Positions 50,260-59,928 of a stretch of 64,000 nucleotides of DNA are shown piece after piece (position 1 is the first letter of the stretch; every line of letters starts with the position of its first letter). Source of the stretch: JAVJSU01 sp040219275 (GTDB taxonomy: Bacteria; Chloroflexota; Anaerolineae; Aggregatilineales; Phototrophicaceae); assembly GCA_040219275.1 (NCBI GenBank), contig JAVJSU010000038.1:186001-250000 (forward strand), given 5' to 3'. Below the pieces are notes generated by a model. The model was not told where the DNA came from and ran no database searches. It saw only the letters and a program-made list of their open reading frames with translations. The position numbers and the translations under genes were made by a program.

Positions 50260-50310
50260 GGGTGAAGATGGGTCACTAGGGGGGTGAATTCATCTCACAT
50301 GGGGGGTGAA
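50260..50310. promoter_or_regulatory. Three GGGTGAA iterons at exact 22-bp spacing
   Basis: GGGTGAA occurs at 50260-50266, 50282-50288 and 50304-50310 (TTCACCC on the minus strand). The constant 22-bp period is about two helical turns, so all three face the same side. They lie between the small-protein genes (minus, start 50183) and the SH3 lipoprotein (plus, start 50444). Winged-helix regulators of the OmpR/PhoP class often bind such direct repeats. The rest of the gap 50184-50443 has no gene. Confidence 0.6.
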
Positions 50311-50443
50311 TTGTGGCAAACTTCACATAATTTGTTGGTAAACCGGTGCCATGACGCAGGGCAGGCGCGGGTTGCCGTGCATCTACGGTAAGCCCTAAAA
50401 TAGAAAGTAGATTTTGCACTCATTTTCACCGAAAAGGCATCCT

Positions 50444-51475
50444 GTGAAACGCGTTAAATTGCCATTATTCATCGCTATGTTGTTGATTATCAGCGCCTGT
50501 GATGCACTGATCCCCGCATCACCGGATGCAAACGCGATCTGGCGGGCATGGCTGGCAGACGAAAACGGGCGCGTCGTGATGGTAGATGCACGCGGTAGAG
50601 TAAATGAAAACGCGCCGTTACCCGCTGAGGCTTTCATCAACGAGAGCAACGTCGAAGCTACTTTTCCCAATACCAATGAGCATATCGCCTTACAGCTGGA
50701 TACCCGTTTCGCCCATATGGATGCGGCAGACTACAACACGATTTTTATCTATGATCCGATTGAAGGGGTTAACTTTCCGTTTTTCTTCAGTCCGACGCTT
50801 AATTTGCAGGATGTTTACTTCGTGCAAAATGGAGAGCGGGTTCTTGTCGTGGCGCGGGATGTTAACGAACAGCGACTCTGGCTTTTGCTTGAGCGCGACG
50901 GCTCATGGGTGCGCCCATTGCGAAATTTTGACCGTGAACATCTGCATGGCACGGCGCAGGGCTTTGTTTATACCCTGCCTATGGAGGTTGAATCCGAAGA
51001 TGGACACGAAACACATACGCAATTGGTGAGCTTTGAAACACGCCGTCCACTATCAGATGCGGTGGTCTGGTCAGCAGAGGGTGAATGGCGCATCCTGTGG
51101 GTCGACTCCGGTGCGTCCGGTTATGGACCCTATCGTGATTGGCGACCTCTGGCGGTTCCGGTCTATAACGAAGCAACCAGTACGCCGACTCCTGCCACCC
51201 CAACTCCCTTCCCCACACCGCGCCCGTTACTTTTTGCGGGTTCTCAGGCAGTGGTCAACACAGTGGATGGCGAAGTGCTTTATCTGCGAGATGAAGCGTC
51301 CGTTCGCGGGGAGATCATGCGCTATTTGTATGATCGCATGATTGTGGATTTGCTGGAGGGTCCGGTGATCGCAGAAGGCTATACATGGTGGCAGATTCGC
51401 ACCGACGAAGGCGAAATCGGCTGGGCGGCAGAGGCAGTTGATACCGTGACGACCTTATTGCCTATTGGAGAATAA
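50444..51475 (+). CDS. SH3-domain lipoprotein
   Basis: A 343-residue protein. The GTG-started N-terminus MKRVKLPLFIAMLLIISACD is a lipoprotein signal with the lipobox ISAC. A beta-rich domain (about 25-245) is followed by a Thr/Pro linker (STPTPATPTPFPTPRP, about 245-262) and one SH3-like module (LRDEASVRGEIMRYLYDRMI, EGYTWWQIRTDEGEIGWAAE). It is probably tethered outside the membrane and may bind cell-wall polymer. The GTG is chosen for its AAGG site and signal peptide; the earlier TTG (50414) is poorer. It lies just upstream of the PBP-like gene. Confidence 0.8.
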   Translation: MKRVKLPLFIAMLLIISACDALIPASPDANAIWRAWLADENGRVVMVDARGRVNENAPLPAEAFINESNVEATFPNTNEHIALQLDTRFAHMDAADYNTIFIYDPIEGVNFPFFFSPTLNLQDVYFVQNGERVLVVARDVNEQRLWLLLERDGSWVRPLRNFDREHLHGTAQGFVYTLPMEVESEDGHETHTQLVSFETRRPLSDAVVWSAEGEWRILWVDSGASGYGPYRDWRPLAVPVYNEATSTPTPATPTPFPTPRPLLFAGSQAVVNTVDGEVLYLRDEASVRGEIMRYLYDRMIVDLLEGPVIAEGYTWWQIRTDEGEIGWAAEAVDTVTTLLPIGE

Positions 51476-51578
51476 TCAGCGCACTTAAAAATGAGCGTCC
51501 GGCGCTTTACGTTGCATCACTGTGCGTTCTCTTCTACAATGACGGCTCATATGATGATGAAGTGATGACGAAGAATTT

Positions 51579-54548
51579 ATGGCATCCGTAACGCAAATGA
51601 TCCGGCGGCGCAGACGACGCAAATCCCTCAAACGTGAGCAAGAAGCACGCAATCAAATCTGGACATGGTTACTCGTTTCTATCGGCGGAGTCGCGGTGAT
51701 CGCCCCTTTGACGGTTATCCTCGGTGTGGCGATGAGTGCCTATGCGAGTGCGCTGGATGTTCTCCCGTCGCAGGAGGAAACCATCGCTACCGAAGGCGTG
51801 ATCCGTCCGACAGAAATTTACGATAGTAGCGGGCGCGTTCTGCTATTTTCTGTAGAAGACCCCTTCGCCGGACAGCGCACATGGATCACGCTGGACGAAT
51901 TGCCAGATTATGTGGAGCAAGCCACCCTGTTGATGGAAGACCCCGATTTTCTGACCGCGTCACGCTTAAATGTGGTGCAGGTCGTCAGTAAATTGTGGGA
52001 TAACTTTGTCGATGGACCGCTCGCGCCGGAAGCATCTCTTACGGGCAGGTTGATTCACAATGTCGCCTTGCCAGAACGCGGATTCGCCACTGTTGAGGAA
52101 CGCGCACGGGAAATTGCGATGGTCGGTGAAGTGAATCGGCGTTACTCCGCAGAAGAGGTGCTCGAATGGCATCTGAACACCAATTATTACGGCAATCAAG
52201 CCTATGGCATAGAAGCCGCCTCACAAATTTATTTCGGCAAATCGGCGCGTGATTTAAGCGTTGATGAAGCGGCAATGCTGACCGCCATCCCCACCGCGCC
52301 ACAATACAATCCGGTTGATGACGAGACCGCCGCCCGTAGCCGTCAGAGTGATGTTCTCCGTCGCTTGCTCGTCGCTGGCTTTATCACACAGACTCAATTT
52401 GAAACCGCCTCTAATGCCAACACGACCACCCTGCCCAATGCCGGACAAACTCCACTTGTCGCGCCGGATTTTGCGGTATATTCACGGCGACAGGCGGAAA
52501 TCATCCTTGACTCGCTCGGTTTGAACGGTGGCGAAATGGTGACGCGGGGCGGTTTACGCATCACGACCACGCTGGACCTTGATCTCTATTATCAATCGGA
52601 GTGTGCTCTGCGGGCGCATCTGGCACGCTTAGCCGGACAGAGCATCGCCGATTTACGCGCACTCGATAACAATGCCTGTGTTGCGGCGGATTTTCTGCCT
52701 GCGGTCTTAACGGACGGGGGCGCGATCCCGCCGGATGAAGGCGCGATTGTCATTCTGGACGCGGAAACGGGTGAAATTCGGAGTATGGTCGGTACGGCAA
52801 CCCGCGCAGTCTATCAGCCCGGTCCAACCTTACATCCTTTCGTCTATCTGGATGGATTCATCACGGGCGAATATACACCTGCGACGATGTTGCTAGATAT
52901 TCCGCGCACCTTCCCCGGCGCACAGGATGGCTTGATCTATCAACCAGCGAATCCTGATGGCATCTATCGCGGTCCGATTAATCTGCGTGATGCCATGGCG
53001 ATTGGCTTGCTCCCGCCTGTCACACAAATCGCCAACGCCCGCAATGCTGGAATCAACGGGGTAATCCGCCGTACCGCCAATCCATTGGGCATCAACAGCC
53101 TGACGGAAGGTGTCTATAACCTGTCGTTATTGACACGCGGAGGGGGCGTGTCTGTGCTGGATATGACCTACGCTTATTCTGTGTTTGCGACGCTCGGTGA
53201 TAGGAATGGTGTGGTTGTACCACCACTTCAACCGGGTTTACGAACGCACGATCCGGTGGCGGTGCGCCAGATTGAAGACACTGACGGCAGTGTGCTATGG
53301 GCATATGACGAAGCGCAAATTGAACGAAACCGTGTCTCACCCTTCTTGGAACAGGAATTGGCGTACATGGTCAATGATATTCTCTCGGATGCCAATAAGC
53401 GTGAATCTGTGTTTAACCAGAACAACGTGTTTGAACTCAACCGTCCGGTGGCACTCGTTAATGGCATGACTAGCGACGGCGTGGACGACTGGACAATCGG
53501 CTATACACGACAAATGGTCGTCGGGGTGCGTATGGGGCGGGATGGCGGTGGCGGGATGACGCTTTCACCATTTGCATTAGAAGGGGCGGCGGTTGTCTGG
53601 CGTGCCTTGATCGAATACGCACATATCCGTGACGGTCTGCCCACGCAAGATTGGCAACGCCCTGCCAACATCGCTGAGGTGACTGTGTGTGATCTATCCG
53701 GTGGCTTGGCGACAGAAGCCTGCCCGCGTAGAACCGAAATTTTCCCCACTGAATGGCTCCCCTCACTGACCACTGATACGTATTGGCAGGTCGTGGACAT
53801 CAACACACAAACGCAACTCCGCGCCACACCGAACACCGACCCATCGCTGGTGCGCGCTGAAGTCTATTTTGTGCCCCCGCCGGAAGCTGAGGAGTGGTGG
53901 CGGGCGAATGGTCGCCGTTTGCCACCGACTGATTTTGATACCGTCAGCCGTCCAGATATTTTTAGTTCAGCCGTCATTTCATTACCGGAAGCCTACTCTT
54001 ATGTAGGGGGCAGTGTTGATGTACGTGGCAGTATTGATAACAATGGTATGGCGTATTATCAACTGGTATATAGCGCGTGGGATAATCAGAGCGAGATCAT
54101 CGCTATCACCGGGCAACAGACAGATTACATACCGGGAACAAGCCTCGGCATCTGGGATACTACAGGCTTAAACAACGGTCTATACAATTTGCAATTGCAA
54201 GTGACGTATGAAGACAACAGCCGCGAAACCCAGACGATTCAAGTCAGTGTGGATAACGAAGCCCCGAACATCTCCTTAACGGCAGGCGAAGCGGGTCAGG
54301 TCTTCCGCATCGGGCAGGATACGGTCATTCCCATTCGCGCCATAGTGCAGGACAACCTACAGATTGATCGCGTGATCTTCTATCATAACGGGCAGGAATA
54401 TGGCATCCGTGAAGATTGCCGTATCGCGCCGGAATGTGGCATTGATTGGCAAATCCAACGCGCCGGAACGGAAACCTTCACCGCCGTGATCTATGATTCA
54501 GTCGGCAATAGCGCACAGGCTGAGATTGTCGTGGAAGTGGTGCGCTAA
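51579..54548 (+). CDS. Class A penicillin-binding-protein homologue with degenerate catalytic motifs
   Basis: A 989-residue protein: basic cytoplasmic tail, one membrane anchor (about 28-52), GT51-like domain (about 85-255), transpeptidase-like domain (about 330-690) and C-terminal Ig-like domains (about 800-989). Overall order matches class A PBPs, with HLNTNYYGNQAYGIEAASQI and FGKSARDLSVDEAAMLTAIP well conserved. The transpeptidase SxxK reads PTLH (QPGPTLHPF, about 415), the SxN region reads GLLPP (about 473) and KTG reads NGM (VNGMTSDG, about 626). In GT51 the Glu of MEDPDF is kept but the GGSTITQQ motif is degraded. It is probably a non-catalytic scaffold rather than an active synthase. 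Confidence 0.85.
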   Translation: MASVTQMIRRRRRRKSLKREQEARNQIWTWLLVSIGGVAVIAPLTVILGVAMSAYASALDVLPSQEETIATEGVIRPTEIYDSSGRVLLFSVEDPFAGQRTWITLDELPDYVEQATLLMEDPDFLTASRLNVVQVVSKLWDNFVDGPLAPEASLTGRLIHNVALPERGFATVEERAREIAMVGEVNRRYSAEEVLEWHLNTNYYGNQAYGIEAASQIYFGKSARDLSVDEAAMLTAIPTAPQYNPVDDETAARSRQSDVLRRLLVAGFITQTQFETASNANTTTLPNAGQTPLVAPDFAVYSRRQAEIILDSLGLNGGEMVTRGGLRITTTLDLDLYYQSECALRAHLARLAGQSIADLRALDNNACVAADFLPAVLTDGGAIPPDEGAIVILDAETGEIRSMVGTATRAVYQPGPTLHPFVYLDGFITGEYTPATMLLDIPRTFPGAQDGLIYQPANPDGIYRGPINLRDAMAIGLLPPVTQIANARNAGINGVIRRTANPLGINSLTEGVYNLSLLTRGGGVSVLDMTYAYSVFATLGDRNGVVVPPLQPGLRTHDPVAVRQIEDTDGSVLWAYDEAQIERNRVSPFLEQELAYMVNDILSDANKRESVFNQNNVFELNRPVALVNGMTSDGVDDWTIGYTRQMVVGVRMGRDGGGGMTLSPFALEGAAVVWRALIEYAHIRDGLPTQDWQRPANIAEVTVCDLSGGLATEACPRRTEIFPTEWLPSLTTDTYWQVVDINTQTQLRATPNTDPSLVRAEVYFVPPPEAEEWWRANGRRLPPTDFDTVSRPDIFSSAVISLPEAYSYVGGSVDVRGSIDNNGMAYYQLVYSAWDNQSEIIAITGQQTDYIPGTSLGIWDTTGLNNGLYNLQLQVTYEDNSRETQTIQVSVDNEAPNISLTAGEAGQVFRIGQDTVIPIRAIVQDNLQIDRVIFYHNGQEYGIREDCRIAPECGIDWQIQRAGTETFTAVIYDSVGNSAQAEIVVEVVR

Positions 54549-54576
54549 ATAACAGCGATGGTGCGCTAAAAGTCGC

Positions 54577-54903
54577 TTATTGACCGGGTTCGATGGGACG
54601 AATCGGCAGACCTTCATCGTTGAAAGTCGTCGTCGTGATGCCGATGTCCACGCATTTTGGCGGATAGCTTAGTCGCAACGCCTGACAATCTGCTAACGCG
54701 TCCACTTGCATCTCTGGTTGGATCATCTGCCACGGTGTTTGATCGGTCTCCGGTACAGCGAATTCGTCGGTGGTTGTGGCTGGTGTTTCTGGTATGTTTT
54801 CGTCAGAGGTGGGTGTGTTGAAAACGAAGATAAAAGCGACTGTGGCGACTACAAATAAACTCAGCAAAATCGTAATCCATCGTGAGTTGAGTCGTAACTT
54901 CAT
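54577..54903 (-). CDS. Small membrane-anchored/secreted protein, unknown
   Basis: A 108-residue protein: basic start MKLRLNSRW, one hydrophobic segment (about 10-30), then an acidic Thr/Pro/Glu-rich stretch and a short domain with one cysteine pair (DCQALRLSYPPKCVDIG, about 76-92). It is convergent with the PBP-like gene, 28 bp between stops. GAGGG lies six nt before the ATG. No family recognised; it is probably anchored with its C-domain outside. Confidence 0.75.
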   Translation of the reverse strand: MKLRLNSRWITILLSLFVVATVAFIFVFNTPTSDENIPETPATTTDEFAVPETDQTPWQMIQPEMQVDALADCQALRLSYPPKCVDIGITTTTFNDEGLPIRPIEPGQ

Positions 54904-54965
54904 GATTTTCCCTCACAAATCGTAACCTTGATTGTTATTATACCTCAGATGATCGTGGAATCCAG

Positions 54966-56018
54966 CTAATCATGACGCGGATTATTCGGGTCTTGCGGTG
55001 AAGTGAGCGATTGCAAACGCTCCTGCCAGCGTTCCACTAGCCGATTATAGGTGGCTTCGCTGATTTCTCCGTTGACGAGGCGCACATCAAGCTGATCAAT
55101 CATTCCTTGAATCTGTTCACGACTCATGGGTTGTGGTGTGGTGGCGCTAGATGGTGGTGATTGTTGTTGCTGATTCTCCCGTTCACGCTGAATATCATCA
55201 ATGTCTTTGAGCGGTGAACCATCAAGTGAGGGCCATTGCGGTTTATTGGCACGCATCAATGTCAGCGTATCCAGCGGTGGTGGTGGCGCGGGACGACTTT
55301 TGGCGGGTGGCGGAAATTCCGGCATCGGTAATTGATCCAACGCCCAACGTGCACGGCTACGCACCCATTCACTGCTATCATCTTCATAGGCTTTCTGGAG
55401 TGATGCGCGGGCGCGTTCATCTGCCAGATCACCCAGAATTTCCACAACTGCCCCGCGAATGGTGCTGTTCGTATCTTGAAGTGCGGTCAATAAAAAGCCA
55501 ATCGTCGCCGAAGGATTCAGCCCTTCTATCAAATCACGCACGACTTCCCTCACATTATCGTCAGGGTCAGCCAGCATAGGAATGAGCGCCTCCACCGATA
55601 TGGGGAATTTCGCGCCGATCTCGCCCAATGCCATCACTGCCGCTTTGCGTACTTCATCATTTGTGTCCTGTGTAACGGTCAATAATGGCGTGATGGCTTC
55701 TTCCGCACCCAGCTTGCCGAGGGTATTTGCCGCGGCAATTTTTACGGGCGTGCTGTCATCTTCCAGCGCATAAATGATGAACTTGACCGCGTTCATATCG
55801 CCAATTTCCGCCAGTGCGATCAACGCGGCACGACGCTCTTTATATGCCATCGCATGATCGTCACGCCCTTGCATGATTTTCACCAGCGCATTCAAAACTT
55901 CGCTATTGCCATTGTATTGTGCGTCGCCAAGTTGCTCAATCGCGTTGAGTCGTAATTCAGGATCGTCGCCATTTTGTGCGATATTGAGCAGTCGTTCTGT
56001 GCGATCAATCGCCATCAT
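54966..56018 (-). CDS. HEAT-repeat protein with SHOCT-like tail
   Basis: A 350-residue protein. Residues about 5-225 form six or so HEAT/PBS-lyase-type helical repeats (PVKIAAANTLGKLGAEEAIT, EVRKAAVMALGEIGAKFPIS and others). A Pro/Gln-rich linker (about 230-300) is followed by a C-terminal SHOCT-like motif (IDQLDVRLVNGEISEATYNR). It is probably a protein-interaction scaffold in the cytoplasm. The first two codons are both ATG; AAAGG is better spaced for the second (56015). Confidence 0.87.
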   Translation of the reverse strand: MMAIDRTERLLNIAQNGDDPELRLNAIEQLGDAQYNGNSEVLNALVKIMQGRDDHAMAYKERRAALIALAEIGDMNAVKFIIYALEDDSTPVKIAAANTLGKLGAEEAITPLLTVTQDTNDEVRKAAVMALGEIGAKFPISVEALIPMLADPDDNVREVVRDLIEGLNPSATIGFLLTALQDTNSTIRGAVVEILGDLADERARASLQKAYEDDSSEWVRSRARWALDQLPMPEFPPPAKSRPAPPPPLDTLTLMRANKPQWPSLDGSPLKDIDDIQRERENQQQQSPPSSATTPQPMSREQIQGMIDQLDVRLVNGEISEATYNRLVERWQERLQSLTSPQDPNNPRHD

Positions 56019-56121
56019 CTTTACCTTTGTCTTACTTCCGAATCATCGAATTAAGTTGCGTACTTTAAGTATAACATTGTCCGTTTGTTGCTGTTAACCG
56101 AACAGACGATCAATCTGAATC

Positions 56122-56152
56122 AAAAAAGCGCAGATTTAGAGTCTGCGCTTTG
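56122..56152 (-). terminator. Terminator of the PPC-domain gene
   Basis: On the minus strand AAAGCGCAGA-N7-TCTGCGCTTT runs into TTTG, a 10-bp perfect stem 24 nt after the stop at 56177. Confidence 0.85.
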
Positions 56153-56176
56153 CGTTTCCTTATCTCTACGCTGTTA

Positions 56177-56983
56177 TTACTGCACAGCAAAATTGACGCG
56201 TCCCGTATCTACAATATCGTCCTGATAGGCTTCATAGAAATTGAACGCCATGACGAACACCAGATAATTGCCATCCTCCGGCAGTTCGAAATCTTCAATC
56301 GCAGATGCTAGATTGCCAGATTGCCGATCATCATTGACAGCAACACGATTGCCTTCTTCGTCAAACAGGTAAAGCAAGGTATCCACATCCTCGCTCTGTG
56401 CGCTGATGGTCACCACATTGCCCTCTTCGCCGGGAAACATTACATAGAAAATGGGTGCATCTCCGGTCAACTCTAACGCGCCGGACATCCCAATTTCTAG
56501 CTCCCCGCGTGAAATCGTGATGGGTGCATTGGCAGGAACATTGTTGCCTTCAATGCCGATCACATAATCAAGATCACGGTCACTTTCTTCGGCGGCAGAT
56601 TGATCCAGACGGGTGTCCCATGCGGTCGCTAGAACGAGATAGGTGCCGGTTTCCGGTAATTCAAAGCTATCAATCAATGCACGTGGGCTTCCTGCCTCAG
56701 CATCGTCGTTGGTCATATAGACTTGTCCGTCTTGACCTAACAGGACGAGATAGGGGTCAACCTCACTCGTTTGGGTCGGTGCCATACCAACAGAGACAAG
56801 ATCGCCTTCTGTACCGGAAAAGGCATAGAGACGGGCAAAAACGCCATCACCAAATTCATCGGTGATAACCACCCCTTCTTCCAGAATGGGAAAGTCTAGC
56901 GCGGAGTCATCATCATTTTGTGCGAAGACGGCGCTGTAGCCAGTCAACATCACGACAACTAAGATGAATAGTAATTTTTTCAT
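56177..56983 (-). CDS. Secreted protein with two PPC-like domains
   Basis: A 268-residue protein with a signal peptide (MKKLLFILVVVMLTGYSAVF, cleavage after FAQ). Two bacterial pre-peptidase C-terminal-like beta domains are recognised by the repeats VDPYLVLLGQDGQVYMTNDD ... TGTYLVLAT and VDTLLYLFDEEGNRVAVNDD ... DGNYLVFVMA. No protease domain is attached. The function may be surface binding. The ATG at 56983 is chosen because the signal peptide begins there; the first ATG (57052) would add 23 residues. Confidence 0.85.
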   Translation of the reverse strand: MKKLLFILVVVMLTGYSAVFAQNDDDSALDFPILEEGVVITDEFGDGVFARLYAFSGTEGDLVSVGMAPTQTSEVDPYLVLLGQDGQVYMTNDDAEAGSPRALIDSFELPETGTYLVLATAWDTRLDQSAAEESDRDLDYVIGIEGNNVPANAPITISRGELEIGMSGALELTGDAPIFYVMFPGEEGNVVTISAQSEDVDTLLYLFDEEGNRVAVNDDRQSGNLASAIEDFELPEDGNYLVFVMAFNFYEAYQDDIVDTGRVNFAVQ

Positions 56984-57185
56984 TGCGAGTCGCTCTCTTT
57001 TTCTCTTGCTGTTCATACCATAAGAATATCCCAAATAGGTGAAAGCAAACACCCGCTTTATTGGGGGGTGGGCAAATTTTTAGGGCAACCGTGGGCATTG
57101 CGTAGGGCGGGCGTAGGCTAAAACGGGCAAGAATTTTACATTCTTTAGACCACAGCATCCAATCGCATACGCGCCCTACAATTGT

Positions 57186-57977
57186 TTACCAATCCGCGAT
57201 CGGTGCGCCATCGCCATTGCGCCACGTCCACTCACTGTCTTGCATAAAGCGCACACCCCATCCTTCTTTAGGGATATCCCATTCCGCGAAGTTAAATAGG
57301 CACTCACAAAAGGCATCTGCATCGGCTTTGTTTGGCTGTGTAAGCAATTCATCAATAAGCGTCATGAAGTTATCCGGCTTATCGGGTGCACGTCGCAACA
57401 TCGTCATGAACCATTTGTGAAACGGATACAGCATCCGGTTATGTGCAAGAATCATCCGTCCACCGAACAACACCAACTGCGAAGCGGCGTGCATCATCAG
57501 ATACGTATCGCCCCGTTTTTCAGCTTCTCCAACGAACCACTGATGCGCCTGTACCTGCGCATAAAAGCGTTTGATTTTCGTGCTATGGCTGTCTTCCGGG
57601 TAGACGGGAATACGCGTGACGAGATCGATGATTTCTGGATCACGCGAAAAAGCCACAATCGCCTTATCAAATGCGGAGCGGGCTGGCTCACTGCCGCGCT
57701 GGTCAACATCGCGCAAAAACGCCATGTCAATCACTTTGCCATCCACATACCCGCCTTCGTAGTCAGTAAACTCAAAAGAGACGATCCCAAAGTCATTCTC
57801 CTGCACCCGTCGCGCATAGCCTTCCGGTGTGGCAATGAGTACAAAATCAACATCAGAATCCTGTCGGGCGAGACCTTTTACCGTTGATCCACCAATAATC
57901 AGCGCCAGAAAAGCTGGATCAGCCTTAAAGTGTGCTGTTAAACGGTCAACGGTTTGTTGATGATGAGGCATTAGCAT
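57186..57977 (-). CDS. Nucleotidyltransferase-domain protein
   Basis: A 263-residue protein. The polymerase-beta-type motif IIGGSTVKGLARQDSDVDFV (about 28-47) contains the GGS and DxD residues that bind nucleotide and metal. The helical C-terminal half (about 120-260) has FYAQVQAHQWFVGEAEKRGD. It resembles aminoglycoside-adenylyltransferase-like or stand-alone nucleotidyltransferases; the substrate is unknown. The ATG at 57977 has AAAGGA seven nt upstream; the TTG reading from 58016 does not. Confidence 0.82.
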   Translation of the reverse strand: MLMPHHQQTVDRLTAHFKADPAFLALIIGGSTVKGLARQDSDVDFVLIATPEGYARRVQENDFGIVSFEFTDYEGGYVDGKVIDMAFLRDVDQRGSEPARSAFDKAIVAFSRDPEIIDLVTRIPVYPEDSHSTKIKRFYAQVQAHQWFVGEAEKRGDTYLMMHAASQLVLFGGRMILAHNRMLYPFHKWFMTMLRRAPDKPDNFMTLIDELLTQPNKADADAFCECLFNFAEWDIPKEGWGVRFMQDSEWTWRNGDGAPIADW

Positions 57978-58065
57978 CGTTTGATCCTTTATCCATATGG
58001 GCAACGATGAACTCAAATTTTACTGGTCTTTCCCAAATTTGGATAGCAGTCTCACAGCAGTCCCC

Positions 58066-58815
58066 TCAATCAAGGATCATGCGACTCCGGCGGAAAAGGC
58101 GCATACCCAGTATGACCAAACCCACATCGGTCAAAAAGATGATGCCCGTCACCGCGATGATACCGCGATTGACACCCAATGTCGTCAGAAAATCCACAAT
58201 TTGCTGGCGTACATTGTCTGGCAAAATCAACAGGAGCGCAAAGGCAAAAATCGGCAGAAAGAAGATGATAAACGTAAAAATCCCGATTCTCACCTGTGCG
58301 CTTTGCACGGTGGGCGCATGGAGTGACCCCAGTGTGCCGATGGCGCTAATCAACAATGTCAATGCAAGTGATGAACTCATGCCCAGTAAGAGCGTCTCCA
58401 GTGAAAACAGCAACAAGCCATCTCTGCCAAAAGCAATGTTTAACGGAACGAGGGTATAGAGCATCCACGCCTGCACACCCACCCAGACCATCAACGTGGG
58501 CGTGAGCAATTTACCAATGTAGATCGCCCGATCAGGGAGGCGCGTCGCCAGCAAAGTTTCCAGTGTATGCCGTTCACGTTCTCCGGCGAAGCTATCCGCC
58601 ACCATTTGCGAGGTAAATACGAAAGGAAATGCGAGCCAGAACATCAGGCTAGTTTCACCAGATGTCCAACCCTCTTCTGAAACCAGTGAAAGCACAGTAG
58701 CGAAAAATAGCGCCACAACCACCACACCCACTTTGTAGAGGGTTGATTTACGTTGCAGATCACCAAAAAGATCGCGCCATTCTTTCCACATCACCGTTTG
58801 TATATCTGCAATCAT
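58066..58815 (-). CDS. ABC-2 type transporter permease
   Basis: A 249-residue membrane protein with six predicted spans, opening IQTVMWKEWRDLFGDLQRKS, and a conserved FAGERERHTLETLLATRLPD segment (about 80-105) typical of ABC-2 (NatB-like) permeases. It forms an exporter with the ATPase encoded just upstream; the genes overlap by four nt (ATGA). The substrate is unknown. Confidence 0.9.
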   Translation of the reverse strand: MIADIQTVMWKEWRDLFGDLQRKSTLYKVGVVVVALFFATVLSLVSEEGWTSGETSLMFWLAFPFVFTSQMVADSFAGERERHTLETLLATRLPDRAIYIGKLLTPTLMVWVGVQAWMLYTLVPLNIAFGRDGLLLFSLETLLLGMSSSLALTLLISAIGTLGSLHAPTVQSAQVRIGIFTFIIFFLPIFAFALLLILPDNVRQQIVDFLTTLGVNRGIIAVTGIIFLTDVGLVILGMRLFRRSRMILD

Positions 58816-59756
58816 GCAGTCACCGCCTCAGCTTGATTCATTAAGTCAAGAAACACATCTTCAAGGCTAATTTGCGCGGATTGCACGCTATAAATATGTC
58901 CACCAGCTTCAATGATTAACGCCAATAACGGCGTTGGATCGGTGGTGTGGGTAGCAATATTTAGAGTGTTATCTGCGTGTTTGATCTCCTCAACCAGTGG
59001 GTGTGCGCTCAACTGTGCCAGCAAGGACGCGCCAAATTTGTCGCCCGTGATTGTGATATGCGGTTTGCTCCCTGCACGGAGCGCCTCTAAGGTGCCGGTT
59101 GCCAGCAACTTGCCCGCCTTGAGTACGCCGACAAGATCACATACTTTTTCCGCTTCCGGCAGATTATGCGTGTTCAACAGGAGGGTTGTGCCTTCATCTT
59201 TTGCCAGCCGGAGCAAATCATCACGCAAGGATGCCGCCGCCACCGGATCAAGACCGGCAGTCGGTTCATCCAGCAAAACAACCGCCGGACGATGAAAGAC
59301 TGCCCGCGCCAGCGCCAATTTTTGCTTCATGCCTTTGCTCCACGTTTTCACCTGTTCATCACGGCGATCATACAATTTCAGGTGTGTCAGCAATTCCTGA
59401 GTGCGTGTTTTGATTTGGGAGGCACTCATGTGGTGGATGCGCCCGTGAAAGGCGAGGTTATCCGTCGCGGACATACGCTCATACAAACCGTGATGCTCCA
59501 GCAATACCCCGCACCGCGCCCGAATTTCATCGCCGTGTGTCATCGTATCCATGCTGAGGATTTCCGCCCGTCCGCTGGTGGGTTGGAGCAAGCCGAGCAA
59601 TAAATGCACCGTCGTCGTTTTGCCCGCGCCATTTTCGCCCAATAAGCCGAAGATCGTCCCCGTGGGAATCGCGATTGAAAGATGATCCACCGCCCGCACA
59701 GAGTCAAAATCACGGGTTAAGCCTTCCGTGTGTATGGCAATCGCCGTCTGTGTCAT
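58812..59756 (-). CDS. ABC transporter ATP-binding protein
   Basis: A 314-residue ATPase. Walker A GLLGENGAGKTTTVHLLLGL (about 37-56), signature WSKGMKQKLALARA (about 140), Walker B AVVLLDEPTAGLDP (about 162) and switch His in LLNTHNLPEA (about 195). A C-terminal extension of about 80 residues is typical of CcmA/NatA-like ATPases. It drives export through the permease encoded by the overlapping next gene. There is no strong ribosome site. Confidence 0.93.
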   Translation of the reverse strand: MTQTAIAIHTEGLTRDFDSVRAVDHLSIAIPTGTIFGLLGENGAGKTTTVHLLLGLLQPTSGRAEILSMDTMTHGDEIRARCGVLLEHHGLYERMSATDNLAFHGRIHHMSASQIKTRTQELLTHLKLYDRRDEQVKTWSKGMKQKLALARAVFHRPAVVLLDEPTAGLDPVAAASLRDDLLRLAKDEGTTLLLNTHNLPEAEKVCDLVGVLKAGKLLATGTLEALRAGSKPHITITGDKFGASLLAQLSAHPLVEEIKHADNTLNIATHTTDPTPLLALIIEAGGHIYSVQSAQISLEDVFLDLMNQAEAVTA

Positions 59757-59928
59757 TTATCTGAAGTCCCGTTAGCCATCTCCTACAACTATAGTAAACT
59801 ATCTTCACGGGTATGTTCAGGAAGATTTGTCCATTATTGAAGGAAGTGTGTCATAGCATAAAACAAAAAAAGTGACATAGGTTCATGATTGACATAGCAG
59901 ACACCTTTTCTGTTAACTTCGTGCAGAT

